A DNA stretch of 64,000 bases from Lachnospiraceae bacterium C1.1 (lineage in GTDB: Bacteria > Bacillota > Clostridia > Lachnospirales > Lachnospiraceae): positions 1,933,501 to 1,997,500 of the forward strand of contig JAUISW010000001.1 of assembly GCA_030434875.1 (NCBI GenBank), given 5' to 3'. The position numbers and the translations under genes are program-made. Positions 16,212 through 25,825 of this stretch are shown here, piece by piece (position 1 is the stretch's first letter; every line of letters begins with the position of its first letter). Below the pieces are notes generated by a model. The model made no database searches. It was not told where the DNA came from and worked only from the letters and a program-made list of their open reading frames with translations.

Positions 16212-17206
16212 TACTGCCACCCTCTCGCATTGTTTTCATTCAGATTCTCACTGTTCATCATGGAAACTTTTATATATATGTTCTTTTGAACATTTTCTCC
16301 GTTCAGATAAGCATAAGCCGTCTCCGCGGCCGTCTTTCCCATTAAAATAGGATACTGTGCCGCCGTTCCCTGCATCTTTCCGTCCAAGATCATGCGTTTT
16401 GCATCAGGTGAACCATCTATTCCATATACCATGATCCCCTTATCTATCATATTGTATCTGTCGAGGGCTGCAAGTGCTCCCAGTGCCGAAGGGTCATTAT
16501 TTCCAAAAACGACATCAAAATCCCTGAAATTTTTCAGCAAAAGGTTCATTTCCCTGTTTGCCACCTCAATTTCCGAGGTGTTTCCTATTTTCATGACGAT
16601 CTTATACCTGTCGTCATTCTTGATCTCAGCTTCAAATCCTAAAAGCCTGTCCTCTGTCGACTGTATCGTTTCGTGGTAAAGAGCTACGATCCTGGCTCCC
16701 TCCGGGCACCTCTTCTTCATATCCTTTGCCACAAGTCTTCCCGCTTCAAACTGGTCTGACTGTATTGTTGAAATGACATTCGTGGTATCCTTAACCTCTG
16801 TATCCACAACAAAAACAGCTACTCCTCTTTCTTTACATTCCTCCAGTGCCGATGATATTTTATCAGAATCCGCTGCATTTGCGAAAAGAACGGTCATTCC
16901 CTCGTCTATCATCTCATGTATCTCACGGTTCTGCCTCTCCTGATCCTGAGCCGGATCTCTGGTCAGAAGTACATCTCCATGCGATTCCACAACTTCACGT
17001 ATGCTTTCATTCAATGAAGAGAAGTATGGATTATTCATAGTCATATATGTTGCGCCGAAAACCACCGGCCTGTCTATTGCAGAATCCGCAATCCGGCTTC
17101 CCAGCAGAAATCCCATTATCAGAAGAACTATCATTGATAAAGCTATTATGATCGCAGGTTTTGATTTAACTTTCATCCGATCGATCCTTTGCATTATTTT
17201 TCTCAT
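16211..17206 (-). CDS. membrane-anchored ribose-type sugar-binding protein, probable sensor subunit
   Basis: A Peripla_BP_4-type protein of 331 residues related to RbsB. The N-terminus has one hydrophobic segment (IIIALSMIVLLIMGFLLGS) and no lipobox, so it is a membrane anchor. Domain features are VFGATYMTMNNPYFSSL, FGNNDPSALGALAAL and YGIDGSPDAKRMI, the sugar-site signature. Start may instead be one of two further Met codons within the first 11 residues. It is translationally coupled to the kinase by TAATG. With no transporter gene in the same operon, a sensing role like that of LuxP or ChvE is likely. Confidence 0.85.
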   Translation of the reverse strand: MRKIMQRIDRMKVKSKPAIIIALSMIVLLIMGFLLGSRIADSAIDRPVVFGATYMTMNNPYFSSLNESIREVVESHGDVLLTRDPAQDQERQNREIHEMIDEGMTVLFANAADSDKISSALEECKERGVAVFVVDTEVKDTTNVISTIQSDQFEAGRLVAKDMKKRCPEGARIVALYHETIQSTEDRLLGFEAEIKNDDRYKIVMKIGNTSEIEVANREMNLLLKNFRDFDVVFGNNDPSALGALAALDRYNMIDKGIMVYGIDGSPDAKRMILDGKMQGTAAQYPILMGKTAAETAYAYLNGENVQKNIYIKVSMMNSENLNENNARGWQ

Positions 17207-17270
17207 TATAATTGATTAAAATTAGATTCCTTTTATATTATAAGCCATCTCATGTGCTTTTTTAAATACT

Positions 17271-17310
17271 TAAAGAAAAAGCTCCCGAATCTTTGTGAGA
17301 ATTCGGGAGC
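17271..17310 (-). terminator. terminator of the ABC transporter operon
   Basis: GCTCCCGAAT pairs perfectly with ATTCGGGAGC; on the minus strand TTTTTCTTT follows. It lies just after the permease gene and separates it from the sensor operon. Confidence 0.85.
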
Positions 17311-17329
17311 CTTCCATAATTTCACTTAA

Positions 17330-18313
17330 TTATTTTGCCTTACTTCTGTTTCTGAAGAAGTCGATCATTACGGCGAGGAGGATAACTACGCCCTTGACAA
17401 CTGTCTGCCAGAAAGAATTGACATTCATAAGGTTAAGTCCGTTATTCAGGATACCAATGATAAGAGCACCGATCAAAGTACCGCTGAGTTTACCGGAACC
17501 ACCGGCCATTGATGTACCACCGACTACTACTGCTGCGATGGCATCCATTTCTGCGCCTTCACCTGCTGTTGGCTGTCCGGAATACATTCTGGATGCAAGG
17601 ATGATACCTGCTATACCTGCCATAATTCCTGAATATGTGTAAACAAGGAATTTAACCTGACTTACATCAATACCGGAAAATCTTGCTGCCAGCGGGTTTC
17701 CGCCGACTGCGTAGATATAACGTCCCATCTTTGTCCTGTTAAGAATAAGTATCGAGATTATAAATACTAAGATCATGATGATTACCGGAACCGGAATTCC
17801 TGCAACATATCCTGCACCTACCCACTGCCATTCCTTGGAAACAACTCTAACAGGAGAACCACCTGTATAAACACCTGCAAGACCTCTTGCAATATTCATT
17901 GTAGCCAGTGTAACAATGAAAGGAGGAATAGTTGTCTTTGAAATAACAAAACCATTAAAAAGACCAAATACGATACCAATGAGAACTCCTACCGCAAAAG
18001 CTGCCGGAATTGACATTCCATATCTTGATACACAGCCTGCTGCGAGTACACCTGACAAAGCTATAATGGAACCAACCGAAAGATCGATACCTCCAAGGAT
18101 GATAACCATCGTCATTCCACATGCAAGCAGCAGATTTGTTGAGATCTGTCTCAATACGTTAAATAAGTTCTTTACAGTAACGAAATACTGGCTTGTTCCC
18201 GGGAAAACTCCAAGGAAAATACAAAGCACTACCAAAGCTGCCAGAATACCGAGATTTTCCGAGAAAAATCTTTTTAATGCACTGTTTGAAATATCCTTCT
18301 TTTTTTCATTCAT
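17330..18313 (-). CDS. ribose-type ABC transporter permease
   Basis: An RbsC-family inner-membrane subunit with about eight to ten hydrophobic helices. The signature is GGIDLSVGSIIALSGVLAAG and the coupling region GGNPLAARFSGIDV; GGTSMAGGSGKLSGTLIGA is near the end. The ATG at 18313 follows GGGGAGG with proper spacing; an earlier in-frame start would sit inside that site and the end of the ATPase gene. At 327 residues it is normal. It works with the ATPase upstream and the binding lipoprotein. Confidence 0.94.
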   Translation of the reverse strand: MNEKKKDISNSALKRFFSENLGILAALVVLCIFLGVFPGTSQYFVTVKNLFNVLRQISTNLLLACGMTMVIILGGIDLSVGSIIALSGVLAAGCVSRYGMSIPAAFAVGVLIGIVFGLFNGFVISKTTIPPFIVTLATMNIARGLAGVYTGGSPVRVVSKEWQWVGAGYVAGIPVPVIIMILVFIISILILNRTKMGRYIYAVGGNPLAARFSGIDVSQVKFLVYTYSGIMAGIAGIILASRMYSGQPTAGEGAEMDAIAAVVVGGTSMAGGSGKLSGTLIGALIIGILNNGLNLMNVNSFWQTVVKGVVILLAVMIDFFRNRSKAK

Positions 18314-18332
18314 CTTATTAAACCTCCCCTTA

Positions 18333-19820
18333 TCAGATAGCCGCAAGATTCATTATGGATTCCTGAGATACTTCTGTATGATCCAGGCATCCCTTTACTT
18401 CACCGTCAGCCATTACATAAATTCTGTCGCTCATATTTATAATCTCCGGCAATTCTGAGGAGATCATTATTATCGAAACACCGTTCTTTACAAGTTCATT
18501 CATTATCGCATAGATCTCGGATTTTGCACCTACGTCAATTCCTCTTGTAGGCTCATCAAGGATAAGAATCTTCGGATCTGTGGCGAGCCAGCGTCCTATC
18601 ATTACCTTCTGCTGATTTCCACCCGAAAGATTTCCTATTATCTGAGCCTGGGACGGTGTCTTGGTTCTCATCATATCTATGAATTTCTGAGTGATCGCCC
18701 CTTCTTTCTTACTGTCAACATTCAGATGTGATATAAACTGTTCCAATACCTCGATCGTGGAGTTGTATCTGACATCCTGTATGAGATAAAGTCCCTCTTC
18801 CTTACGGTTCTCCGGTACAAAAGCTATTCCCTTAGCCATTGCATCCTTTGGATTCTTTATCTCTGTTTTCTTCCCATTTATATATACTTCACCCTTCTCA
18901 AGCTTTGTAAGCCCGAACAATGCTGCCATTGTCTCAGATCTTCCGGCACCAACCAGTCCTGAAAATCCGATTATCTCGCCCTTATGAAGAGTAAACGAAA
19001 CATTCTTGACTCTGTCTCCGTCCGAAAGTGCCTCTACTCTTAAAAGCTCTTCTCCCTGTTTCTGGAAATCTCTTTCATAGTATTGTGTAAGCTGTCTTCC
19101 TACCATTAATGCGATCAGCTCATCTCTGGACGTTTCTTTTACAACCTTTGTATCAACACTCTGACCGTCTCTCATGATCGTGACTCTGTCACAGATATCC
19201 TGAAGTTCACTCATCTTATGAGAGATATAAATAATTCCTACACCATGAGATGTCAGATCTCTCATGATCTTGAATAAGTTATCAACTTCCTTTTCTGCTA
19301 TAGATGATGTCGGCTCATCCATAACAAGTATTTTCGAATGTGCTGAAACAGCCTTGGTTATCTCAACCATCTGCTGCTGTGCTATAGAAAGATCCTTTAC
19401 AAGAGAACCCGCATGAATATTCATTCCAAGCTCATCTAAGACCTTCTGAGCTTCCCTTTCCTGAGCTTTTAAGTCTACTGCGATACCCTTTCCAAGCTCT
19501 CTTCCGAGGAAGATATTCTCTGCTACAGTCATATAAGGAACAAGCACAAGTTCCTGATGTATAATGGCAACTCCGTTCTTTTCCGCAGCCTGTACGCTGT
19601 CTATCTTTACATTATTTCCGTTAATTTCTATCTCACCGCTGTCTGCGTGATAAATTCCGCCCAATACCTTTATAAGTGTGGATTTTCCTGCACCATTTTC
19701 TCCAAGCAAAGCATGAACTTCACCTTCCTCAAGCTCCAGACTGACATTATCAAGAGCTTTAACACCCGGAAAGGTCTTGGTGATATTTTTCATTCTTAAG
19801 ATCACTTTTTTGTTTTCCAC
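18333..19820 (-). CDS. ribose-type ABC transporter, duplicated ATPase
   Basis: A 495-residue RbsA/MglA-family protein with two nucleotide-binding domains. The first has Walker A LLGENGAGKSTLIK, the signature LSIAQQQMVEI and Walker B ILVMDEPTSS. The second has a degenerate Walker A (GLVGAGRSET), the signature LSGGNQQKV and Walker B ILILDEPTRGIDVG. This asymmetry is normal for the family. The start is GTG after AGAGGAGG. A long leader with a hairpin separates it from the binding protein, probably setting relative expression. Confidence 0.95.
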   Translation of the reverse strand: MENKKVILRMKNITKTFPGVKALDNVSLELEEGEVHALLGENGAGKSTLIKVLGGIYHADSGEIEINGNNVKIDSVQAAEKNGVAIIHQELVLVPYMTVAENIFLGRELGKGIAVDLKAQEREAQKVLDELGMNIHAGSLVKDLSIAQQQMVEITKAVSAHSKILVMDEPTSSIAEKEVDNLFKIMRDLTSHGVGIIYISHKMSELQDICDRVTIMRDGQSVDTKVVKETSRDELIALMVGRQLTQYYERDFQKQGEELLRVEALSDGDRVKNVSFTLHKGEIIGFSGLVGAGRSETMAALFGLTKLEKGEVYINGKKTEIKNPKDAMAKGIAFVPENRKEEGLYLIQDVRYNSTIEVLEQFISHLNVDSKKEGAITQKFIDMMRTKTPSQAQIIGNLSGGNQQKVMIGRWLATDPKILILDEPTRGIDVGAKSEIYAIMNELVKNGVSIIMISSELPEIINMSDRIYVMADGEVKGCLDHTEVSQESIMNLAAI

Positions 19821-19914
19821 CTATATACCTCCTCTGGTTCTCTTAGGAACCGTTCATTTCAAAAGAACAATTCCCTACCCTCCTGTAATATACAGGCAGA
19901 GCAACTTCTTATAA

Positions 19915-19952
19915 TAAGGGGATGCCGCTCAATTCTGTCAGCACCCCCTTAA
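19915..19952 (-). promoter_or_regulatory. intergenic hairpin between binding protein and ATPase genes
   Basis: TAAGGGGGTGC pairs imperfectly with GCATCCCCTTA on the minus strand. Such hairpins often stabilise the binding-protein mRNA and reduce read-through into the ATPase and permease genes. The role is inferred from position. Confidence 0.55.
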
Positions 19953-19985
19953 TTAAAATACTACCCTCTAAAATCCAAACTAAAA

Positions 19986-21089
19986 TTACTGCCATCCATC
20001 TGTGCCGTAATCAGCAACGTTATCTGCAGTGATAAGGAATGTATCAACAGGATATGTATCCTCAACAGTTTCACCATTCATAACCTTGTACATGATCTCA
20101 ACTGCCTTATCAGCGATAGATACAGGAGACTGTGCACCGGTACCTGCTATAAGAGACTCACCGGAAGCAAGCTCAGCCTTGATATCAGGTGATCCGTCAA
20201 CGCCGTAGATCTTGCAGTCTGTGATGCCTGCTGCATTTGCTGCTGCAAGTGCTCCAAGAGCTGTAGGATCATTTCCACCGAAGATAGCAACTACATCAGG
20301 ATGAGCCTGAAGTAAATCTTCTGCGATGCCCATAGCTTCCTCAAGATTACCCTTAGCATCCTGCTGAGCAACGATATTGAAACCATGTCCTTCAATAGCA
20401 TCAAGGAATCCGTTTGTACGATCAACTACTGACTGCATTGTAGGAGAATCAAGAACGATGATGTCACCGCCATCAGGACATTTAGCAACGAGATCCTCAC
20501 CAACTACCTTACCTGCGTTGTAGTTATCTGATCCTGTATAAGAAACAAGATAAGACATATCTGCAACCTGTGTATCGAAACCAACCATAGGAACGCCTGC
20601 TGTCTTGGCTTCATCAAGTGCAGGTGCGATACCTTCAGCATCAACAGGGTTCATGAACAATCCGTCAAGTTCCTGTGAAAGCATATCCTCAACCTGTGAG
20701 ATCTGCTTTGATACATCATTACCGGGATCTGTGATAACGAGCTCATCGCCGTTAGCCTCGATCTTTTCCTTCATCTCGTTCTGGATAGTTACGAAGAAAG
20801 GATTTGTACCATCCATGCATGTATAACCAAACTTAAGTTTTTTGCCTGTCTTGTTGGTTGTATCATACTCTGTCTGAGCTGTCTCAGTTCCTGCTGCCTC
20901 AGTTCCTGCTGCTTCGCTTGCTGCTTCTGTTTCAGCTGCCGGCTCGCTTGCTGCGGGTGCTGCTTCTGATGCAGCTGCCTCGCTTGCTGCAGGAGCTTCA
21001 CTTGCTGCAGGTGTTCCTGTTGAACCACATGCTGTAAGTGTGCCAACCATGGCAACTGTCAAAATTGCTGCGATTAACTTTCTTTTCAT
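19986..21089 (-). CDS. ribose-type sugar-binding lipoprotein
   Basis: The substrate-binding part of the ABC importer. The start is the ATG at 21089 after GGGAGG; it gives the lipoprotein signal MKRKLIAAILTVAMVGTLTAC with the lipobox LTAC. An Ala/Ser/Glu-rich linker of about 60 residues follows, then a Peripla_BP_4 domain (KLKFGYTCMDGTNPFFVTI, IFGGNDPTALGALAA, YGVDGSPDIKAEL). Length is 367 residues. The shared VDGSPD motif links it to the anchored protein of the sensor operon, which suggests both recognise related sugars. The sugar cannot be read from sequence. Confidence 0.94.
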   Translation of the reverse strand: MKRKLIAAILTVAMVGTLTACGSTGTPAASEAPAASEAAASEAAPAASEPAAETEAASEAAGTEAAGTETAQTEYDTTNKTGKKLKFGYTCMDGTNPFFVTIQNEMKEKIEANGDELVITDPGNDVSKQISQVEDMLSQELDGLFMNPVDAEGIAPALDEAKTAGVPMVGFDTQVADMSYLVSYTGSDNYNAGKVVGEDLVAKCPDGGDIIVLDSPTMQSVVDRTNGFLDAIEGHGFNIVAQQDAKGNLEEAMGIAEDLLQAHPDVVAIFGGNDPTALGALAAANAAGITDCKIYGVDGSPDIKAELASGESLIAGTGAQSPVSIADKAVEIMYKVMNGETVEDTYPVDTFLITADNVADYGTDGWQ

Positions 21090-21288
21090 TAAATTTACCT
21101 CCCTTTTATAAAGCCTGACGGAAGTTTTTATAACTCCCATCTCGTTACATCCATAATTTTAACAACGTTTTTGATTTTTTTCACGTGTATTTAGTCATTT
21201 TAACCATGTGACAAATGTCAATTGAATTTTTTGTAAACAATATATTAAAATTATTTTTACGAATTCTGATATTTAAATGCATATTGTA

Positions 21289-21452
21289 TAAGTTTTTTGT
21301 TTTTTAGGATTTCACCTGTTGCGTTGTTCGGCTTATATGTTTCCAACGAGGGACGCTCTCGCTTCAAGTGAAAAATCGCAGCGGTACTAGTTCCGCAAAA
21401 TACGCGGAACAAGGAACGGCGTAAGATGCGAAATCTAAAAACAAAAACTTAT
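21289..21452. repeat. 163-bp inverted-repeat element in the divergent intergenic region
   Basis: The 420-bp gap between the lipoprotein gene and the PfkB gene has no coding potential. It holds an element bounded by AAGTTTTTTGTTTTTTAGG...TTTC and its near-complement GAAATCTAAAAACAAAAACTT, with an inner perfect hairpin GTTCCGC-7 nt-GCGGAAC (21390-21410). It may be a structured repeat, an RNA leader of the kinase gene, or both. The AT-rich remainder probably carries the two divergent promoters, but I could not place -35/-10 boxes with confidence. Confidence 0.6.
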
Positions 21453-21510
21453 ATAATTTAAATTCAGATCATATAATTAATAGAAATATTGAACAAAAGG
21501 AGAATCGCAT

Positions 21511-22635
21511 ATGAAAATTGCTGCTGCAGGCTATGTTTCTTTGGATATAACTCCTACATTTCCGGATACAGGGCAGACGTATCCTCTTTCAGAAGTTCTT
21601 ATCCCCGGTAAATTAATAGAAGTCGGCCAGCCGACCATCGCAGTAGGCGGATCAGTTTCAAATACCGGTCTCGCACTTCATAAATTCGGTGCTGAGACCT
21701 TGCTTCTGACTAAAATAGGAAATGATTCCTTTGGCGGTCTTGTCCTGGAACAATACTGTAAAAATTCCGCTGATATTTCAAACATCGTTATTTCAGACGG
21801 ATCTTCAACTTCTTATACAATTGCACTGGCAGTTCCCGGCAATGACAGGGTATTTCTTGCAGATCCGGGTGCCAATAATGAATTCTCAACAAAAGATATA
21901 AATTTTGATGCTTTAAGAGATCTGTCCATATTTCATTTTGGCTATCCAACGCTGATGAAATGCTTTTATAAAAATGACGGTGATGAGCTCGTCAGTCTTT
22001 TTAAGAAGCTTAAATCAATGGGCATTATAACAAGCATGGATATAGCCATGGTCGATCCGTTATCAAAGTCCGGCAGGCAAAACTGGCCTCTGATCTTTGA
22101 GAAAGTTCTGCCCTATGTAGATATTTTTACTCCCAGTTTTGAAGAGCTTCTCTTTTTACTGGATCGTAATAAATACGAAGAAATCAAAAAACGTTCCGGA
22201 AACGATGATATCTGCCGCTATCTTTCATTGGAAAATGATATTATTCCTCTTTCCGATAAAGCTCTGTCACTTGGCTGCAAGATGATTCTCTTAAAATGCG
22301 GTGCTCCGGGAATGTATCTTAAAACCAGATCAAAAGATAACTTAAAATCTCTTTCATCTGTTTTTGACAGCAGTTGGGCAGATCTGTCTATATTCGAAAA
22401 AAGCTATGTTCCTGACAGGATCTGTTCAGGCACCGGTGCCGGCGATACGTCCATAGCAGCCTTTCTTTACAGCATAAGCATCGGACGCAGCCCTGAACAA
22501 TGTCTGCATAATGCAGCAGCCACAGGTGCTATGAATCTTACTGCTTATGATTCACTTTCAGGTCTTCTTCCTATAGATGAACTTGAGAAAAAAATAGAAA
22601 ACGGATGGGAAAAACTTGATCTGTTAAGGAAATAA
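21511..22635 (+). CDS. PfkB-family carbohydrate kinase
   Basis: A ribokinase-superfamily sugar kinase of 374 residues. The N-terminal glycine-rich motif is GGSVSNTGLALHKFGAETLLLTKIGNDSFG, and the C-terminal catalytic motif is SGTGAGDTSIAAFLYS, with the GAGD aspartate as base. It starts after AAAAGGAG. It is followed 19 bp later by a class II aldolase, so the pair resembles a tagatose- or fructose-type pathway: kinase makes a phosphosugar, aldolase splits it. Divergent placement from the ribose-type importer suggests that importer supplies the substrate. The exact sugar is unknown. Confidence 0.9.
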   Translation: MKIAAAGYVSLDITPTFPDTGQTYPLSEVLIPGKLIEVGQPTIAVGGSVSNTGLALHKFGAETLLLTKIGNDSFGGLVLEQYCKNSADISNIVISDGSSTSYTIALAVPGNDRVFLADPGANNEFSTKDINFDALRDLSIFHFGYPTLMKCFYKNDGDELVSLFKKLKSMGIITSMDIAMVDPLSKSGRQNWPLIFEKVLPYVDIFTPSFEELLFLLDRNKYEEIKKRSGNDDICRYLSLENDIIPLSDKALSLGCKMILLKCGAPGMYLKTRSKDNLKSLSSVFDSSWADLSIFEKSYVPDRICSGTGAGDTSIAAFLYSISIGRSPEQCLHNAAATGAMNLTAYDSLSGLLPIDELEKKIENGWEKLDLLRK

Positions 22636-22654
22636 AAAATGGAGGTAATATACT

Positions 22655-23485
22655 ATGTTAGTCAGCTTAAAAACAATTCTTGATATCGCAGAAGCTAAAA
22701 AAATCGCCGTTGGTGCCTTTAATGTGACGGGGCTCGAAGGTCTCCGCGCAGTTATTGATGCAGCCGAAAGCCTAGGACAGCCGATCATAATCCAGTTCGC
22801 AAACGCAGCCCACAAAGAATATATAAGCCTTGATGTCATAGGTCCTATAATGGTCAGTATGGCTGACCGCTCGAGCGTTCCGATCTGTGTTCACCTAGAT
22901 CACGGTGAGAATTTCGAAGAGATCTGCAATGCAATAGACTTAGGCTTCACAGGTGTTATGTATGACGGATCGGCACTTCCTTATGAGGAAAATGCCGCAA
23001 ATACAAGAGCCGTTGTTGAAATTGCACATAAATACGATGTTTCCGTTGAAGCAGAAATCGGAAGCATGGGAAATGACGAGGCAGAACTTAAGAGCTGTTA
23101 CACTGAACCTGAGGATGCTGAACGTTTCGTAAACGATACAGATATCGATGCCCTTGCCTGCTCTTTCGGAACTGTACACGGAATTTATCTCACAGCTCCG
23201 AAACTTGATATTGAGAGGATAGGACATATCAAGGCTAAATGCAAACGTCCCATCGTAATGCACGGCGGATCCGGAATAAGTGATGATGATTTCAAGGCCT
23301 GCATAAGAGAGGGCGTCAGGAAGATCAACTTCTATACCTATGCTGCAAAATATGCCGGTGATGCTGTCCGTGATGCGATTGCAAAAAATGATGGCAATGT
23401 CTACTTCCACGACATCGCCACCATCGGCATGAACTCCATGATCGAAACCTACAAAAACACTATTAAAGTATTCTCGGATCTTTAA
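22655..23485 (+). CDS. class II (zinc) ketose-bisphosphate aldolase
   Basis: A 276-residue fructose/tagatose-bisphosphate aldolase-type enzyme. Zinc and catalytic residues are visible in CVHLDHGENFEE, VEAEIGSMG, TVHGIY and VMHGGSGISDDD, followed by the phosphate-binding KINFYT. It is most similar in style to the GatY/KbaY/FbaA group. It follows the PfkB kinase with its own AGGAGG-like site (GGAGGTAAT) and is probably co-transcribed with it. Confidence 0.93.
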   Translation: MLVSLKTILDIAEAKKIAVGAFNVTGLEGLRAVIDAAESLGQPIIIQFANAAHKEYISLDVIGPIMVSMADRSSVPICVHLDHGENFEEICNAIDLGFTGVMYDGSALPYEENAANTRAVVEIAHKYDVSVEAEIGSMGNDEAELKSCYTEPEDAERFVNDTDIDALACSFGTVHGIYLTAPKLDIERIGHIKAKCKRPIVMHGGSGISDDDFKACIREGVRKINFYTYAAKYAGDAVRDAIAKNDGNVYFHDIATIGMNSMIETYKNTIKVFSDL

Positions 23486-23500
23486 TAAACTATAGTTTTG

Positions 23501-24346
23501 TCAGCAGTTTCCCGTATAAACGAACCTAAGATTTTTTCTAGCGAGTTCGGCAAGATGGTAGATTTTTTCAACATCGGTTGCAGGGATATCCATCTTAAAT
23601 TGCGGGAAATATCTGCTGATGTGGAGGGCAATCTTTTCTGCTCCACTGCCATTATCAAGATTTGAAAGCCATTCCGATAATTCGAGCATTTCATCATCAC
23701 TGTCATTAAGACCCGGAATAATTAAGGTCGTAACCTCCAGATGGCAGATGCCTGCCGCCTTTGATATAAAATCCATTACCATTCGGCGATTTCCTGAAAG
23801 AGTCTTTTCATAAAATTCATCCGTAAAAGCCTTTAAGTCTATATTTGCAGCATCTATATGCGGAAGAACCATATCCGTAATCCGTTCCGAAACAGAGCCG
23901 TTTGAAACGAGCACTGTCTTCATTCCTCTTTTATGCACTTTCAAAGACGTATCTACAATATATTCATAGCCGATGAGCGGCTCGTTATAAGTAAATGCAA
24001 TCCCTATATTTCCCTGATCACGATATTTCTCCGCTATCTCCACAAGTTCATCCGGAGCAAAATATTTAACTCCTCCATCATATTCTTTTCCAAATCCATA
24101 GGAAATTTCATGATTCTGGCAGAAAGGACAACGAAGATTGCAGCCATAGCTTCCGACAGAAAGAACAATCGATCCCGGAAAAAATCTTCTCAAAGGTTTT
24201 TTCTCTATTGGATCTAATGCCATTGATGTCAAAAAACCATAATTCACATCAACGAATTCACCATTTTCATATTTTCTGGCTCGGCAGATACCGGTCTGCC
24301 CCTCTTCCAATTCACAATGATTATGACATACATCGCATCTTGGCAT
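23501..24346 (-). CDS. amrS: AmmeMemoRadiSam radical-SAM enzyme
   Basis: A radical-SAM protein related to pyruvate formate-lyase activating enzymes. The cluster motif is SYGCNLRCPFCQNHEIS. An N-terminal CDVCHNHCELEEGQTGICRARK adds a second Cys-rich site typical of AmrS. I prefer the ATG at 24346 with GGGGTGAT upstream; an earlier ATG right after the AmrAB stop would add five residues. AmrS always lies with the AMMECR1 and MEMO1 homologues, as here. The substrate of this conserved trio is not established. Confidence 0.92.
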   Translation of the reverse strand: MPRCDVCHNHCELEEGQTGICRARKYENGEFVDVNYGFLTSMALDPIEKKPLRRFFPGSIVLSVGSYGCNLRCPFCQNHEISYGFGKEYDGGVKYFAPDELVEIAEKYRDQGNIGIAFTYNEPLIGYEYIVDTSLKVHKRGMKTVLVSNGSVSERITDMVLPHIDAANIDLKAFTDEFYEKTLSGNRRMVMDFISKAAGICHLEVTTLIIPGLNDSDDEMLELSEWLSNLDNGSGAEKIALHISRYFPQFKMDIPATDVEKIYHLAELARKNLRFVYTGNC

Positions 24347-24361
24347 CAGATCACCCCACAT

Positions 24362-25804
24362 TCAGATATGTCTTACGACCTCAAATCTTTCAAGGCTGTA
24401 ATCCTCATAAATTCCTATTCCTGCCTTATTGCAGGCTATTTCAATCTGCTGCTCTACTGTATCGACCCCCTCCAGATCCGGAAGCAGAAGTCCTCTCCTA
24501 TAACCGGCGGTCACGATCACCCCATATTTCTTTACGTCCAGCATATCCGGGCCATCAATAGGCTCAGGTTCTCCCAGTACATCAACATTTATTTCCAAAA
24601 GCGGCAGCTCATTTTCCCTGATCTTTGGAAATCTCGGATCCTTAACAGCCGCACTTATGGCATTTTGCATTATCTCATCCGCAAGACATTCACAGGTAGG
24701 CATAATGGTTCCGATACAGCCCCTTAAAAGTCCTTCCTTGTGAATAGAAACAAAAGCTCCGGCTTTATCAGAAAATATCTCAGAGGGAAGCTCATTCATG
24801 AGCCTTTCATCTATATCCTTCTGCTTAACCTGCACACCTTTCCTTATAAAGCTCTCCAGTGAAAACCTGGCAAGACGCACATATGCGTCCTCTTTATTTC
24901 TTTTTTCCATAATTTTCTGTTTTCGAACCTCTCTCCACTTCTTAAGGAAATGTCTCTCCTCATCAGCTTCACCGATCTCAAACCTGCAGATACCATATCC
25001 AACTCCAAAGGTTGCCTCATGTGAAAGTTCTTCCGCTTTTACAGAAAGTCCATCCAATGCCCCGGCCATCATGAGAAAAGAACGGTGTCCGCATTCCGCT
25101 GCCCTGTCGAGAAAATTTTCGTCAAAATCAAAAAGCTCTCCAAAATTTGCCGATGAACATACCTTCATTATCCTCTCATCATAAAGAGGTCCTTCAGCTG
25201 CATAACCATACGGTCCCTCAGCCTTCATTTTATGCGACAGATCACCGCTGCCAATGTAGACAACCCTTCGTCCTGTCTTTTCAACCGCCTTCTTTATCAA
25301 CTTTCCCATCTCATAATGCGTTGATAACGGCAATCCCGACAGACCTATCCTCACTATCTTAAAATCATTATATTTTTGCCTTATAAAATATAACGGGATC
25401 ATTGTTCCATGATCCAGCTTTTTATCCTTTTCGCCAAGAGTTCCTGCCGGAAAAACATCAAAATCCTCTTTCTCCTCATCTGCCTTGTCTGAATAAGAAA
25501 GAGCCTCCGCAGTTATAGCCTCCACAAGTTCAGTATCATACTTTTCCCTAAACTTCACTTCTCCGGCGTTAAATGCCGACATATCACCCTCTGCTCCCTC
25601 TCCGGGTGAAATATGAAAGTAATCTCCATACATCACTGTATGAGGACTTGAGATTATGATAGTCTCAGGCGCAAGCTCTGCAATCTCATCTGCGACTCTT
25701 TCATATGACTGTCTCGTTAAAGCTATTTTCTCCTCTTCGCCTCTGCCTATCTCAGATAAGATTATAGGCGGATGCGGAAGCATAAAAGCAGCAACTATCG
25801 GCAT
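24362..25804 (-). CDS. AmmeMemoRadiSam A/B fusion: MEMO1-like plus AMMECR1 domains
   Basis: A 480-residue two-domain protein. Residues 1 to about 275 form a MEMO1-like/class III extradiol dioxygenase domain (AAFMLPHPPIIL, IISSPHTVMYGDYF, YIGSGDLSHKM). From about 300 to the end is an AMMECR1 domain (AFVSIHKEGLLRGCIGTIMPT, AAVKDPRFPKIRENEL, VDTVEQQIEIACNKAGI). The ATG at 25804 has AGGAGGTG upstream; an in-frame GTG overlapping that site is unlikely. It lies immediately before amrS. This fused form is known in Firmicutes; the reaction is not known. Confidence 0.92.
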   Translation of the reverse strand: MPIVAAFMLPHPPIILSEIGRGEEEKIALTRQSYERVADEIAELAPETIIISSPHTVMYGDYFHISPGEGAEGDMSAFNAGEVKFREKYDTELVEAITAEALSYSDKADEEKEDFDVFPAGTLGEKDKKLDHGTMIPLYFIRQKYNDFKIVRIGLSGLPLSTHYEMGKLIKKAVEKTGRRVVYIGSGDLSHKMKAEGPYGYAAEGPLYDERIMKVCSSANFGELFDFDENFLDRAAECGHRSFLMMAGALDGLSVKAEELSHEATFGVGYGICRFEIGEADEERHFLKKWREVRKQKIMEKRNKEDAYVRLARFSLESFIRKGVQVKQKDIDERLMNELPSEIFSDKAGAFVSIHKEGLLRGCIGTIMPTCECLADEIMQNAISAAVKDPRFPKIRENELPLLEINVDVLGEPEPIDGPDMLDVKKYGVIVTAGYRRGLLLPDLEGVDTVEQQIEIACNKAGIGIYEDYSLERFEVVRHI

Positions 25805-25825
25805 TTTTCTCACCTCCTGAAATAT

